A stretch of DNA of 64,000 nt from Chitinophaga oryzae (GTDB lineage: Bacteria; Bacteroidota; Bacteroidia; Chitinophagales; Chitinophagaceae), in NCBI RefSeq assembly GCF_012516375.2, contig NZ_CP051204.2:1116001-1180000 (forward strand). Reading direction: 5' to 3'. A model generated the notes under the pieces. It saw only the letters and a program-made list of their open reading frames with translations. It searched no databases and had not been told where the DNA came from. Within the stretch, counting starts at the first letter, position 1, and the number at the start of each line of letters is the position of its first letter. The position numbers and the translations under genes were made by a program. Shown here piece by piece: positions 24,562 through 33,015 of this stretch.

Positions 24562-25740
24562 ATGCAAGAAGCGTACATAGTAGCCGGCTACCGCACTGCG
24601 GTAGGTAAGTCCAAAAGGGGAGGATTTCGTTTTTACAGACCCGATGATCTGGCCGTAGATGTGATTACCGGATTGCTGCAATCCGTGCCACAGCTCGACC
24701 CTAAACGGGTAGATGACCTGATTGTGGGCAACGCCGTTCCGGAAGCGGAACAGGGACTGCAGATCGGCCGCATGATCTCGGTGCGTGCATTGGGAATCGA
24801 TGTGCCGGGAATGACGGTCAACCGCTACTGCGCCTCCGGCCTGGAAACAATTGCTATCGCAACCGCTAAAATACAGACAGGGATGGCCGACTGTATCATC
24901 GCCGGTGGTACGGAAAGTATGAGCCTGGTGCCGGTGGCCGGCTGGAAAACCGTGCCCAACTACACCGTGGCCAGCACCACCCCTGACTACTATATCGGCA
25001 TGGGACTCACCGCTGAAGCAGTGGCCAATGAATTTAAAGTGAGCCGCCAGGACCAGGATGAGTTCTCTTTCAAATCCCACCAGAAAGCGCTGAACGCTAT
25101 CAAGGAAGGCTATTTCAAATCCGGTATACTGCCCATCAACGTGGAAGAAGTATACGTGGACGAAAAAGGTAAAAAACAGAAGCGCACCTTCACGGTAGAC
25201 ACCGACGAAGGACCTCGTGGAGATACTTCCCTCGAAGCGCTGGGCAAACTGAAGCCCGTGTTCGCCGCGGGGGGCTCCGTTACAGCGGGCAACTCCTCGC
25301 AGACCTCCGACGGCGCCGCTTTCGTGATCGTCATGAGCGAAAGGATGGTGAACGAGCTGGGACTGAAGCCTATCGGCCGTTTGGTCGCCTGCGTTTCTGC
25401 CGGCGTACATCCCCGTATCATGGGGGTAGGACCGGTAGCCGCCGTACCTAAAGTGCTGCAACGTGCGGGCAAGACCCTGCAGGACATCGATCTGGTGGAA
25501 CTGAACGAAGCTTTCGCTTCCCAGTCCATCGCTGTGATCCGCGAACTGGGCATCAACCCCGATATCGTGAATATCAATGGTGGCGCTATCGCCCTCGGAC
25601 ACCCGCTGGGTTGTACCGGTGCCAAGCTCACAGTACAGATCCTCAACGACATGAAACGGCTGAATAAGAAATACGGCATCGTGACGGCCTGCGTAGGCGG
25701 CGGCCAGGGGATTGCCGGGATCATCGAAAATATTGCCTGA
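24562..25740 (+). CDS. Thiolase (acetyl-CoA C-acyltransferase type)
   Basis: This 392-residue protein starts at ATG 24562 (MQEAYIVAGYRTAVGKSKRG). The thiolase fold is complete: nucleophilic Cys90 in VNRYCASGLETIA, the GGTESMS segment, the His of NGGAIALGHPLGCTGA, and the second catalytic Cys in TACVGGGQG. It either cleaves 3-ketoacyl-CoA with CoA in beta-oxidation or condenses two acetyl-CoA; the FadA-like start favours beta-oxidation, but sequence alone does not settle it. No other fatty-acid gene is adjacent. A strong terminator follows. Confidence 0.93.
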   Translation: MQEAYIVAGYRTAVGKSKRGGFRFYRPDDLAVDVITGLLQSVPQLDPKRVDDLIVGNAVPEAEQGLQIGRMISVRALGIDVPGMTVNRYCASGLETIAIATAKIQTGMADCIIAGGTESMSLVPVAGWKTVPNYTVASTTPDYYIGMGLTAEAVANEFKVSRQDQDEFSFKSHQKALNAIKEGYFKSGILPINVEEVYVDEKGKKQKRTFTVDTDEGPRGDTSLEALGKLKPVFAAGGSVTAGNSSQTSDGAAFVIVMSERMVNELGLKPIGRLVACVSAGVHPRIMGVGPVAAVPKVLQRAGKTLQDIDLVELNEAFASQSIAVIRELGINPDIVNINGGAIALGHPLGCTGAKLTVQILNDMKRLNKKYGIVTACVGGGQGIAGIIENIA

Positions 25741-25765
25741 TTTTTTTCGTAATACATTATAGCTC

Positions 25766-25795
25766 AAAGCCGCAGGAAGATTTTCCTGCGGCTTT
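25766..25795 (+). terminator. Terminator after thiolase
   Basis: AAAGCCGCAGGAA pairs with TTCCTGCGGCTTT, then TTGTTTG follows. It is a 13-bp stem beginning 26 bases after the thiolase stop. Confidence 0.85.
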
Positions 25796-25902
25796 TGTTT
25801 GATATTATCCCCCGATTTATGATAAATTAATCCCGTTGAATTAAATTTTTTATTAATTTGGCGCCATTAAAGGCCATCCCGCTATCTCAACCATATCGCT
25901 TT

Positions 25903-27525
25903 ATGGATCGCAGACAATTCCTGACCTTATCGCCTGCCCGCAATACGCGGAACAGCAAAGCTGTTGCCCGTACGGCAACCGGATTGACCCCCTACACCGG
26001 CGCCTGGGGCCCCCAGCAGCTCATTCACCTGCTCAAACGGACTACCTTCGGGGCGTCGCCGGAAAGTATCAAAGCCCTCAACGGCCTTGGTATGCAGCAG
26101 GCAGTGGACATACTGCTCACTGCGCAGGCAGATCCCACTCCGCCGGTGAATAATTACGGGGCCGACAGCACCGGCGTAACACCCGGCGCCACCTGGGTAA
26201 GAGCCGCCATGGGCGACGAAAAACTGGAACAAAAAAGAATCGCTTCCTATAAAGCCTGGTGGGTCGGACAGATGATCAACCAACAGACAAGCATACACGA
26301 GAAAATGGTGCTCTTCTGGCACAATCATTTCGTGACGGAAACCACCATGGTAAACGACAGCCGCTTCATCTACCAGTACAACCTGACACTCCGTCAATAT
26401 GCGCTGGGCAATTTTAAGGCGCTGACCAAAGCAATTACCCTGGACCCCTGTATGCTGGTGTATCTCAATGGATACCTGAACTCCAAAGGCGCGGCTGATG
26501 AAAACTACGCCCGTGAGTTACACGAACTATTTACCGTCGGCAAAGGCCCTGATTCGCGATATACAGAAGACGACGTGAGAGCGACCGCCCGCGTGCTCAC
26601 CGGCTTCCGCGTAGACCGTACGGCCATCGTCAGCACTTTTAATACCACCCAACACGATATCGGCAACAAAGAATTCTCCGGTTTCTATGGTAATAAAGTC
26701 ATCTCCGGCCAAACCGGCCCTGAAGGCGCTAAAGAGCTGGATACGCTGCTGGATATCATTTTCGCGCAGCCGGAAGTCGCCAAATTCATCTGCCGTAAAC
26801 TCTATCGCTTCTTTGTATACTACGATATAGACGCTGCCACGGAAACCAATGTGATCCTGCCGTTGGCAGATATCTTCCGGAGCAGCGGTTACGACATTAA
26901 AGTCACGCTCAACGCGCTGTTTACCAGCGAGCATTTCTTTGATCCGCTCAACATGGCCTGCCTGATAAAGAGCCCGGTGGATTTCTGCATCGGCATGTGC
27001 CGCGAATTCGGTGTGACATTCCCCACCGACTATACCACCCAATACCAGCGCTGGGGCGACCTGCATAGCGCCATGGGCGCCATGCTCCAGAATCTGGGAG
27101 ATCCGCCGCTGGTAGCCGGCTGGGACGCTTACTACCAGGAACCAGCTTTCCATGAATTGTGGATCAACACAGCTACACTGCCCCGAAGAAACCAGTTGAG
27201 CGATGGAATGATCGCCGCCGGCTATAAAAACGTGAAGATCGATCCGCTGGCCTTTGCGGATAAGCTGTCCAATCCCGGCGACCCGGTAGCACTCGTCAAC
27301 GACTCGCTGGATATCCTCTATCGTGTAGGCGTGTCCGATAAGGTGAAAGCGTTCCTGAAAGATACCATCCTGCTGGCCGGACAAAGTACCAACGGCTACT
27401 GGACCAGCGCCTGGAACACCTACAAATCCAATCCCGGCGACGCTGCCAACACCAAAGAGGTGACCGATCACCTGCAAGCCCTTTACAAATACATCATGAA
27501 CCTTTCAGAATATCAATTGTCCTGA
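25903..27525 (+). CDS. DUF1800 domain protein
   Basis: This 540-residue protein starts at MDRRQFLTLSP (25903). The N-terminus has a twin-basic DRRQFL look. The DUF1800 body is clear: HLLKRTTFGASPESIKAL, KMVLFWHNHFVT, ARELHELFTVGKG, and VLTGFRVDR. DUF1800 and DUF1501 proteins are almost always encoded together in Bacteroidota and Planctomycetes and are exported; their biochemical role is not established. The DUF1501 gene begins 11 bases after this stop codon. Confidence 0.88.
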   Translation: MDRRQFLTLSPARNTRNSKAVARTATGLTPYTGAWGPQQLIHLLKRTTFGASPESIKALNGLGMQQAVDILLTAQADPTPPVNNYGADSTGVTPGATWVRAAMGDEKLEQKRIASYKAWWVGQMINQQTSIHEKMVLFWHNHFVTETTMVNDSRFIYQYNLTLRQYALGNFKALTKAITLDPCMLVYLNGYLNSKGAADENYARELHELFTVGKGPDSRYTEDDVRATARVLTGFRVDRTAIVSTFNTTQHDIGNKEFSGFYGNKVISGQTGPEGAKELDTLLDIIFAQPEVAKFICRKLYRFFVYYDIDAATETNVILPLADIFRSSGYDIKVTLNALFTSEHFFDPLNMACLIKSPVDFCIGMCREFGVTFPTDYTTQYQRWGDLHSAMGAMLQNLGDPPLVAGWDAYYQEPAFHELWINTATLPRRNQLSDGMIAAGYKNVKIDPLAFADKLSNPGDPVALVNDSLDILYRVGVSDKVKAFLKDTILLAGQSTNGYWTSAWNTYKSNPGDAANTKEVTDHLQALYKYIMNLSEYQLS

Positions 27526-27536
27526 AAAACCTTTCT

Positions 27537-29119
27537 ATGAAAAGAAGAGATTTCCTGAAATATACCGCCCCCGCCGCGATATTGCCCACCATCATCAACG
27601 GCTTTTCGATCAAAGCTTTTGGCACCTCGCCGATGCTGGCGGCGTTAAGCGGCGCTGCTTCGGATAATGACCACGTGCTGGTCATGATCCAGCTCACCGG
27701 CGGCAATGATGGGCTCAACATGGTCATTCCACTGGATATCTATGGGAAATATCAATCAGCCAGGACAAACATTGCTATCCCTGAAGGAAAAGTACTGCGG
27801 CTCGACAACTACCTGAAATCCGGCCTGCACCCTGCCATGAAAGGCGTGCAACAGTTATATAACGAGGGAAAGGTGAGTATCATCCAGAGTGTGGGGTATC
27901 CTTCGCCTAATTTCTCCCACTTTCGCGCAACAGACATCTGGCTCACCGGCTCGGACTCCAACGAAATATTGACCAGCGGCTGGGGCGGCCGTTACCTCGA
28001 TTTCAAATATCCCGGACCGCAGGATAGCTACCCTAATGCCGACAATCCGGACCCGTTGGCCATACAGATAGGCTCCATCGTGTCCCCGGCGTTTCAGGGA
28101 GCAGATGCCAGCAGGGGGATGGCTATTACCAGCGCCACAGATTTCTATAACCTGATAGACGGCGTAACAGACCCCGTTCCCAACACCAAAGCAGGTAAAG
28201 AGCTGGAATATATCCGGATGATCGCCAAACAGGCCAACAGCTACGAGAAAGCGATCAAAGCAGCAGCGTCAAAGGTCACTTCCCAGGGACCGTACCCGGC
28301 CAACAACAGCCTGGCAGACCAGCTGAAGATCGTAGCCCGCCTGGTGGCCGGCGGACTGAAAACCCGCATGTATATGGTGAGCACCGGCGGTTTCGACACC
28401 CATGCCAGCCAGACAGAATCCGGTGACACCACCACCGGCGGCCACGCTAAATTACTCGGTGGCGTGTCCGACGCCATCAAAGCCTTTATGGATGACCTGA
28501 AAGGGCTGAGGGCCTCCCGTCGCGTAGTAGGCATGACGTTCTCTGAATTCGGACGCCGTATCAAATCCAATTTCAGTATGGGTACAGACCATGGCGCAGC
28601 TGCTCCCATGATCGTATTCGGCGACTATGTAAACCAGGGCGTGCTGGGGAACTCCCCCGCCATCCCCGACAATACCAGCGTGGCAGATAACGTGCCCATG
28701 CAGTATGATTTCCGTTCTGTTTACGCTTCTATCCTGGAGCAGTGGTTCTGCGTAGACCAGACCGATCTGAACAAAATTCTTCAAAAAGACTACCAGCGGC
28801 TGCCACTGATCAGCGGTGTGGCCTGCGGCGTTATTACCGGTCTGCCTGACCTGGATACAGACAATAAAAAGCTGATTACCAATAGTCCTAATCCTTTCAC
28901 CAGTGCTACCACCATTACCTATATCACCGGCAGCGGCAATACCATGATACAGATCTTCGATACCATGGGACGGCTGGTGAGCGTGCCGGTGAATAAAGTC
29001 CATACCCCGGCACCTATACTTTCACTTTCGACGCCGAATACCTGGCCAACGGGGTTTATTATGCCCGTTTCCAAAACGGTGCGGTACAACAGGTCCGGCC
29101 GATGCTGAAAGTGAAATAG
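27537..29119 (+). CDS. DUF1501 domain protein with T9SS sorting tail (frame break near the end)
   Basis: The N-terminus MKRRDFLKYTAPAAILPTII is a Tat-type signal (RRDFLK). The DUF1501 (alkaline-phosphatase-like) body follows: VMIQLTGGNDGLNMVIPL, SVGYPSPNFSHF, STGGFDTHASQ, and FSEFGRRIKSN. As sequenced the frame ends at 29108 with a garbled tail. One extra G at about 29011 (CCGG to CCGGG) restores GTYTFTFDAEYLANGVYYAR ... VRPMLKVK, a type A T9SS C-terminal domain, ending at 29119. So the protein is probably secreted to the surface by the type IX system. Co-transcribed with the DUF1800 gene. Confidence 0.85.
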
Positions 29120-29161
29120 TGCAATATAAATGCATCGTTGTTGCAAATGAGTAAAGTTTAT

Positions 29162-29169
29162 TACCTTTG
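29162..29169 (+). promoter_or_regulatory. -7 box TACCTTTG, five bases before a GTG start
   Basis: TACCTTTG matches TAnnTTTG exactly, with a TTG about 20 bases upstream. Only five bases separate it from the GTG at 29175, so the transcript would begin at or next to the start codon. Confidence 0.55.
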
Positions 29170-29174
29170 CTCCG

Positions 29175-29504
29175 GTGTATAAACATTTTCAAAAAATATT
29201 AGCGCTTATCCTGCTGGGAGTATTCACGCTGAATACCGTCCCACGGGAGTTTATACACATCTTCACCAATCACCACGACACGCAGGACACGCATGCCTCC
29301 GCCGGTGATGCCATGTTCTCGGGAGAACACCGCCACTGCGATTTCCTGCAGATAGGAGTGGAGCCGTTTGACCAGTACACTACGACTTTTATAGCGCCGG
29401 TACGACCGGTGATATGGGTGTTTCAACCACGGCAGCTGCCGGAAACCAGCTATGTTACCCACCGAGACCTTTCCCCACGGGCGCCTCCGGTTGAGGTTGC
29501 CTGA
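29175..29504 (+). CDS. Small His/Cys-containing exported protein next to a TonB receptor
   Basis: This 109-residue protein begins at GTG (MYKHFQKILALILLGVFTLN), which is a signal peptide or anchor. The mature part contains HIFTNHHDTQDTHAS and EHRHCDFLQ, so it is rich in possible metal ligands, and ends SPRAPPVEVA. Proteins of this kind are found directly upstream of ZnuD-like TonB receptors in Bacteroidota, as here, and are thought to relate to zinc or copper handling. The function is inferred from ligands and context. Confidence 0.6.
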   Translation: MYKHFQKILALILLGVFTLNTVPREFIHIFTNHHDTQDTHASAGDAMFSGEHRHCDFLQIGVEPFDQYTTTFIAPVRPVIWVFQPRQLPETSYVTHRDLSPRAPPVEVA

Positions 29505-29595
29505 TTTAAGCTTCACATCACAAATAGCTGCTATTGTCATCCGGCAATAACCGGTTGTTGGTATTCACTGTTTTATTATTTTTTATTACTTACGT

Positions 29596-32046
29596 ATGCA
29601 TTATTTGCGTGTATTTATACTCGGATTAATGGGGGCGTTGCTGTTGCTGCAACCTGCCGCCTATGCCATCACTCCCGAAGACGGCACTTTCTCCAATGTG
29701 CTCACCGGGAAAGTGACTGATAAAGTTACTCATACTGTCATCCCCGGTGCTACGGTGTATCTGCCGGACCTGCATGTAGGCGCTGCTGCCGACGCACAGG
29801 GCAATTATACCATCAAAAATCTGCCGAAAGGAAAATATATTGTGGAAGTACACTCCATGGGCTATGCTGCCTATACAGAGACCGTGAACGTCAACGGTAC
29901 TACCACCAGGGATTTTGAGCTGACAGAAACTTTGATCGAAAAAAATGAAGTGGTGATCACCGGCGCTAACCTGGCCACTTCCATGAAAAAGACACCTACG
30001 CCCATCAGCATCATCCGCCGGGACGTGCTGGACCAGAGCATTTCCACCAACATCATCGATGCGATTGCCAAAGTGCCCGGCGTAAGCCAGCTCTCTACCG
30101 GTCCGGCTATCTCCAAGCCTTTCATCCGTGGCCTCGGTTACAACCGCGTGGTGGTTGTCAGCGATGGCACCCGCCAGGAAGGCCAGCAATGGGGCGATGA
30201 ACACGGTATCGAAGTAGATGATTACAACGTCAGCAAAATAGAAATACTGAAAGGCCCCGCCTCTCTCGTATATGGTTCCGACGCGCTCGCCGGTGTGGTA
30301 AACATCGTTCCGCCGGCTCCACTGCCGCAAGGCAAGATAAAAGGAAACGTGGAAGCCAACTATCAGACCAACAACGGGCTGATGGCCTACCATGCTGATA
30401 TCGCCGGTAATAACAACGGCTTCAGCTGGGGCGCCTACATTACCCAGAAACAGGCGCACGACTATAAAAATAAATACGACGGGTATGTGTTCAACTCCCG
30501 TTTCAACAACACTAACTACGGCGCTAACATCGGTATCAACAAACAATGGGGGTTCTCCCGCCTGAGCTTCACTTCCTTTAACCAGCATCTCGGCCTGGTA
30601 GAAGGCGAGCGTAATGAAGAAGGTCGCTTCATCAAACCCATTAATGATAACGGTAATGCCGAAGAGGTACCTGTTACTGACAGCGATAACAAGTCGTACA
30701 GCATGGCGGTGCCCAAACAACAGATCAACCACCAGAAGCTGGTATGGGACAATAGCCTGTACCTGCATAACGGCGGCCGCATCGGATTGACGCTGGGCTA
30801 TCAGTGGAATAACCGTCGTGAATTCGGCGATCCGCTGCACCCGGACGAACCGGAACTCTGGCTGAAGCTGCAGACCTTCAACTACGCTGCCAAATATTAT
30901 CTCCCCGAAATGAACGGCTGGCAGACAACAGTGGGCGTTAACGGTATGCAACAGAAAAATGAAATCTCAGGAGAAGAGTTCCTCATCCCCGCCTACAACC
31001 TGTTTGATATCGGCGCTTTTGCAGTTACAAGCAAAACTTTCAATAGGCTCACCCTCAGCGGTGGCGTACGTTTCGACAGCCGCTCCCTGCGCTCTAAATC
31101 GCTCCATCTCGATGCTGACGGTAAACCTGCAACATCCGGAGAGGCTAAGTTTGATGCCTTCAACCGCAATTTCTCCAATGTGTCCGGTAGCGTAGGACTC
31201 AGCTATGAAGCCAGCGACCGGGTGGTGCTGAAACTGAACGCGGCCCGTGGCTTCCGTGCTCCCAATATCTCCGAGCTGGCCGCCAACGGTGTGCACGAGG
31301 GCACCATCAAATATGAATATGGCAACCAGGAGCTGAAACCTGAAGTGAGCACACAGATCGATGGAGGTATTGAGTTCAATACCCAGCACGTTTCACTGTC
31401 GGCTAACGTGTTCTATAATCACATCAACAACTTCATCTTCTCCCGTAAGCTGGTAAATGCTGCCGGTACGGACTCTATTCCTGCAGATGATAACGCCGAA
31501 GGGTTCGCTGCCTTCAAATATCAACAGGCCAACGCCAACCTGTATGGCGGTGAGCTGATGCTGGATATACACCCGCACCCCATCGACTGGCTGCACTTTG
31601 AGAATACGCTTTCATACGTGAGAGGTACCGCGCTCAATGCTACCGATTCCACTAAAAACCTGCCTAATATCCCGGCTGCCAGATGGCTGTCCGAGCTGAA
31701 AGGCAAGTTCAAAAAAGTGGGCGGTCCACTGCGGAATGCCTATGTAGGGGTACAGATGGATATGAATTTTTCCCAAAACGATGTGTTCTCGGCCTATCAG
31801 ACCGAAACATCAACAGGAAGCTATACGCTGCTGAATGCAGGTCTGGGGTCAGAGTTCGTGAACAAACATAACAGGACCCTGTTCTCCCTGCACTTCGCCG
31901 TGAACAACATCGGCGACGTTGCCTACCAGAATCACCTGAGCCGCTTGAAATATGCACCCGTGAATGAGGTGACTGGCCGCAACGGGGTCTTTAACGTAGG
32001 TCGTAATTTTAGTGTTAAACTGGCTATCCCTATTGATTTTAAATAG
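29596..32046 (+). CDS. TonB-dependent receptor, ZnuD-like (probable metal uptake)
   Basis: This 816-residue outer-membrane protein has a signal peptide (to about 25), then a carboxypeptidase-regulatory-like domain (GKVTDKVTHTVIPGATVYLP). The plug follows, with KTPTPISIIRRDVLDQSIST and KPFIRGLGYNRVVVVSDGTR, then the EGQQWGDEHGIEVDDYNVSK segment typical of ZnuD-like receptors, and EILKGPASLVYGSDALAGVV. The 22-strand barrel ends in NVGRNFSVKLAIPIDFK. The His/Asp-rich neighbour at 29175 supports a metal substrate, most likely zinc; sequence does not prove it. A terminator follows at 32073. Confidence 0.88.
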   Translation: MHYLRVFILGLMGALLLLQPAAYAITPEDGTFSNVLTGKVTDKVTHTVIPGATVYLPDLHVGAAADAQGNYTIKNLPKGKYIVEVHSMGYAAYTETVNVNGTTTRDFELTETLIEKNEVVITGANLATSMKKTPTPISIIRRDVLDQSISTNIIDAIAKVPGVSQLSTGPAISKPFIRGLGYNRVVVVSDGTRQEGQQWGDEHGIEVDDYNVSKIEILKGPASLVYGSDALAGVVNIVPPAPLPQGKIKGNVEANYQTNNGLMAYHADIAGNNNGFSWGAYITQKQAHDYKNKYDGYVFNSRFNNTNYGANIGINKQWGFSRLSFTSFNQHLGLVEGERNEEGRFIKPINDNGNAEEVPVTDSDNKSYSMAVPKQQINHQKLVWDNSLYLHNGGRIGLTLGYQWNNRREFGDPLHPDEPELWLKLQTFNYAAKYYLPEMNGWQTTVGVNGMQQKNEISGEEFLIPAYNLFDIGAFAVTSKTFNRLTLSGGVRFDSRSLRSKSLHLDADGKPATSGEAKFDAFNRNFSNVSGSVGLSYEASDRVVLKLNAARGFRAPNISELAANGVHEGTIKYEYGNQELKPEVSTQIDGGIEFNTQHVSLSANVFYNHINNFIFSRKLVNAAGTDSIPADDNAEGFAAFKYQQANANLYGGELMLDIHPHPIDWLHFENTLSYVRGTALNATDSTKNLPNIPAARWLSELKGKFKKVGGPLRNAYVGVQMDMNFSQNDVFSAYQTETSTGSYTLLNAGLGSEFVNKHNRTLFSLHFAVNNIGDVAYQNHLSRLKYAPVNEVTGRNGVFNVGRNFSVKLAIPIDFK

Positions 32047-32072
32047 GTTTTGTCCGGATTATTCAGTCATAG

Positions 32073-32096
32073 AAGGCTGGCCTGCGGGCCGGCCTT
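32073..32096 (+). terminator. Terminator after the TonB receptor
   Basis: AAGGCTGGCC pairs with GGCCGGCCTT (one G-T pair), followed by TCTTTTG. Confidence 0.8.
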
Positions 32097-32107
32097 TCTT
32101 TTGTCAG

Positions 32108-32545
32108 CTACTGCCGGGCTGTCGTGTCTTTCGTTTTCGTATAGGTGGCCTTGTTATCTTTTATTTTGAATCGGAAAGCATCCTGCCGGATGTTAAACGT
32201 AATAACAGTATCTTTTCCGCTAATGGTCATATAAGGCGTTGGCAGTGTCTTCTCTGCCGCATCTGTCGCACGGATATAGTTGACCAGCCTTTTTGCGTCT
32301 TTTTTGATACTGATCGTTTGTGATGCATCGGCTGTCTGTTCAAACGACACCGTGATACCGGACAGCGCATAGGAAGCACTGCTGCTGTCAGGATGCCCCG
32401 ACTGCAGTTTAAACGCCACCGGTTTACCGGCTTTGGATGAAAAGATAGCGCCAATGCCACGGTTGCCCGGCTGCTCCGACTGATTACAGGCCACTAACGA
32501 TAATACCAGTACAGAAAACGATAAAAGGATAATAGCTTTATTCAC
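32108..32545 (-). CDS. Lipoprotein at the end of the type VI cassette
   Basis: This 145-residue protein starts at GTG (MNKAIILLSFSVLVLSLVAC), with the lipidated Cys at 20. The mature domain is short and beta-rich (GITVSFEQTADASQTISIKK) and matches no family I know. It begins 26 bases after the probable immunity gene and reads the same way, so it may belong to the effector operon as a second immunity protein. Its composition is closer to the chromosome than that of the AT-rich gene before it. Confidence 0.6.
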   Translation of the reverse strand: MNKAIILLSFSVLVLSLVACNQSEQPGNRGIGAIFSSKAGKPVAFKLQSGHPDSSSASYALSGITVSFEQTADASQTISIKKDAKRLVNYIRATDAAEKTLPTPYMTISGKDTVITFNIRQDAFRFKIKDNKATYTKTKDTTARQ

Positions 32546-32571
32546 AATTCAAGGTTAATTTGAATATAAAG

Positions 32572-33015
32572 CTATTGAATTTTTTCGCTTTCCGGGGTAT
32601 GTTTTACCAGATAGGTTTTCGTCGTGTCCTCCAGAATAGCACTGGAAATGATGTAATAGTTGGTGTCTTTTCTGAAGATTTTGAAGAGGGGAACCTCAGG
32701 GTTCCAATACTGCTCTATACCCCGTGTATCGTAGCAAAAGTAACCCAGCAAGGTGTCTTTGCTGGTTCGAAGTGCACATTGTGCGTTAAATGCATATTGG
32801 ATGCCATCAGCTTTGAAGAGGCAGCTGTCTTTATTAGCATCAATTTCGTAAATAGTACCAACCTCCAATCCGTTCATAATTTCGTCAGTTGACACACTCC
32901 ATTCATAATGCCCAGACCAGAATTCTTTATCAGAAACTTGCGAACTATTACACCCTTGAATAAATAGGTTAATAAGAGGTAATACGATAAAATACCTGTG
33001 ATGGTTATTTTGCAT
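32572..33015 (-). CDS. Probable immunity lipoprotein (DUF5991-like) for the type VI effector
   Basis: This 147-residue protein starts at ATG 33015 (MQNNHHRYFIVLPLINLFIQ), with lipidated Cys at 22 in IQGC. The mature part has FWSGHYEWSV, YEIDANKDSCLFKADGIQYA, a second Cys in AQCALRTSKD, and VPLFKIFRKDTNYYI. This order resembles DUF5991. Its start overlaps the effector gene by 11 bases, a coupling typical of effector-immunity pairs. A periplasmic lipoprotein is where an inhibitor of a peptidoglycan-cutting toxin must sit. It is as AT-rich as the effector tip. Immunity is inferred. Confidence 0.65.
   Translation of the reverse strand: MQNNHHRYFIVLPLINLFIQGCNSSQVSDKEFWSGHYEWSVSTDEIMNGLEVGTIYEIDANKDSCLFKADGIQYAFNAQCALRTSKDTLLGYFCYDTRGIEQYWNPEVPLFKIFRKDTNYYIISSAILEDTTKTYLVKHTPESEKIQ

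Noticed and set aside
24517..25767. Open minus-strand frame of 416 codons opposite the thiolase
   Set aside because: It mirrors the high-GC thiolase coding frame, has no family features, and the thiolase is unambiguous.
29626..30951. Open minus-strand frame of 441 codons opposite the TonB receptor
   Set aside because: It is an antisense shadow of the receptor with its N-terminus in the plug region; composition is unlike a membrane or soluble family.
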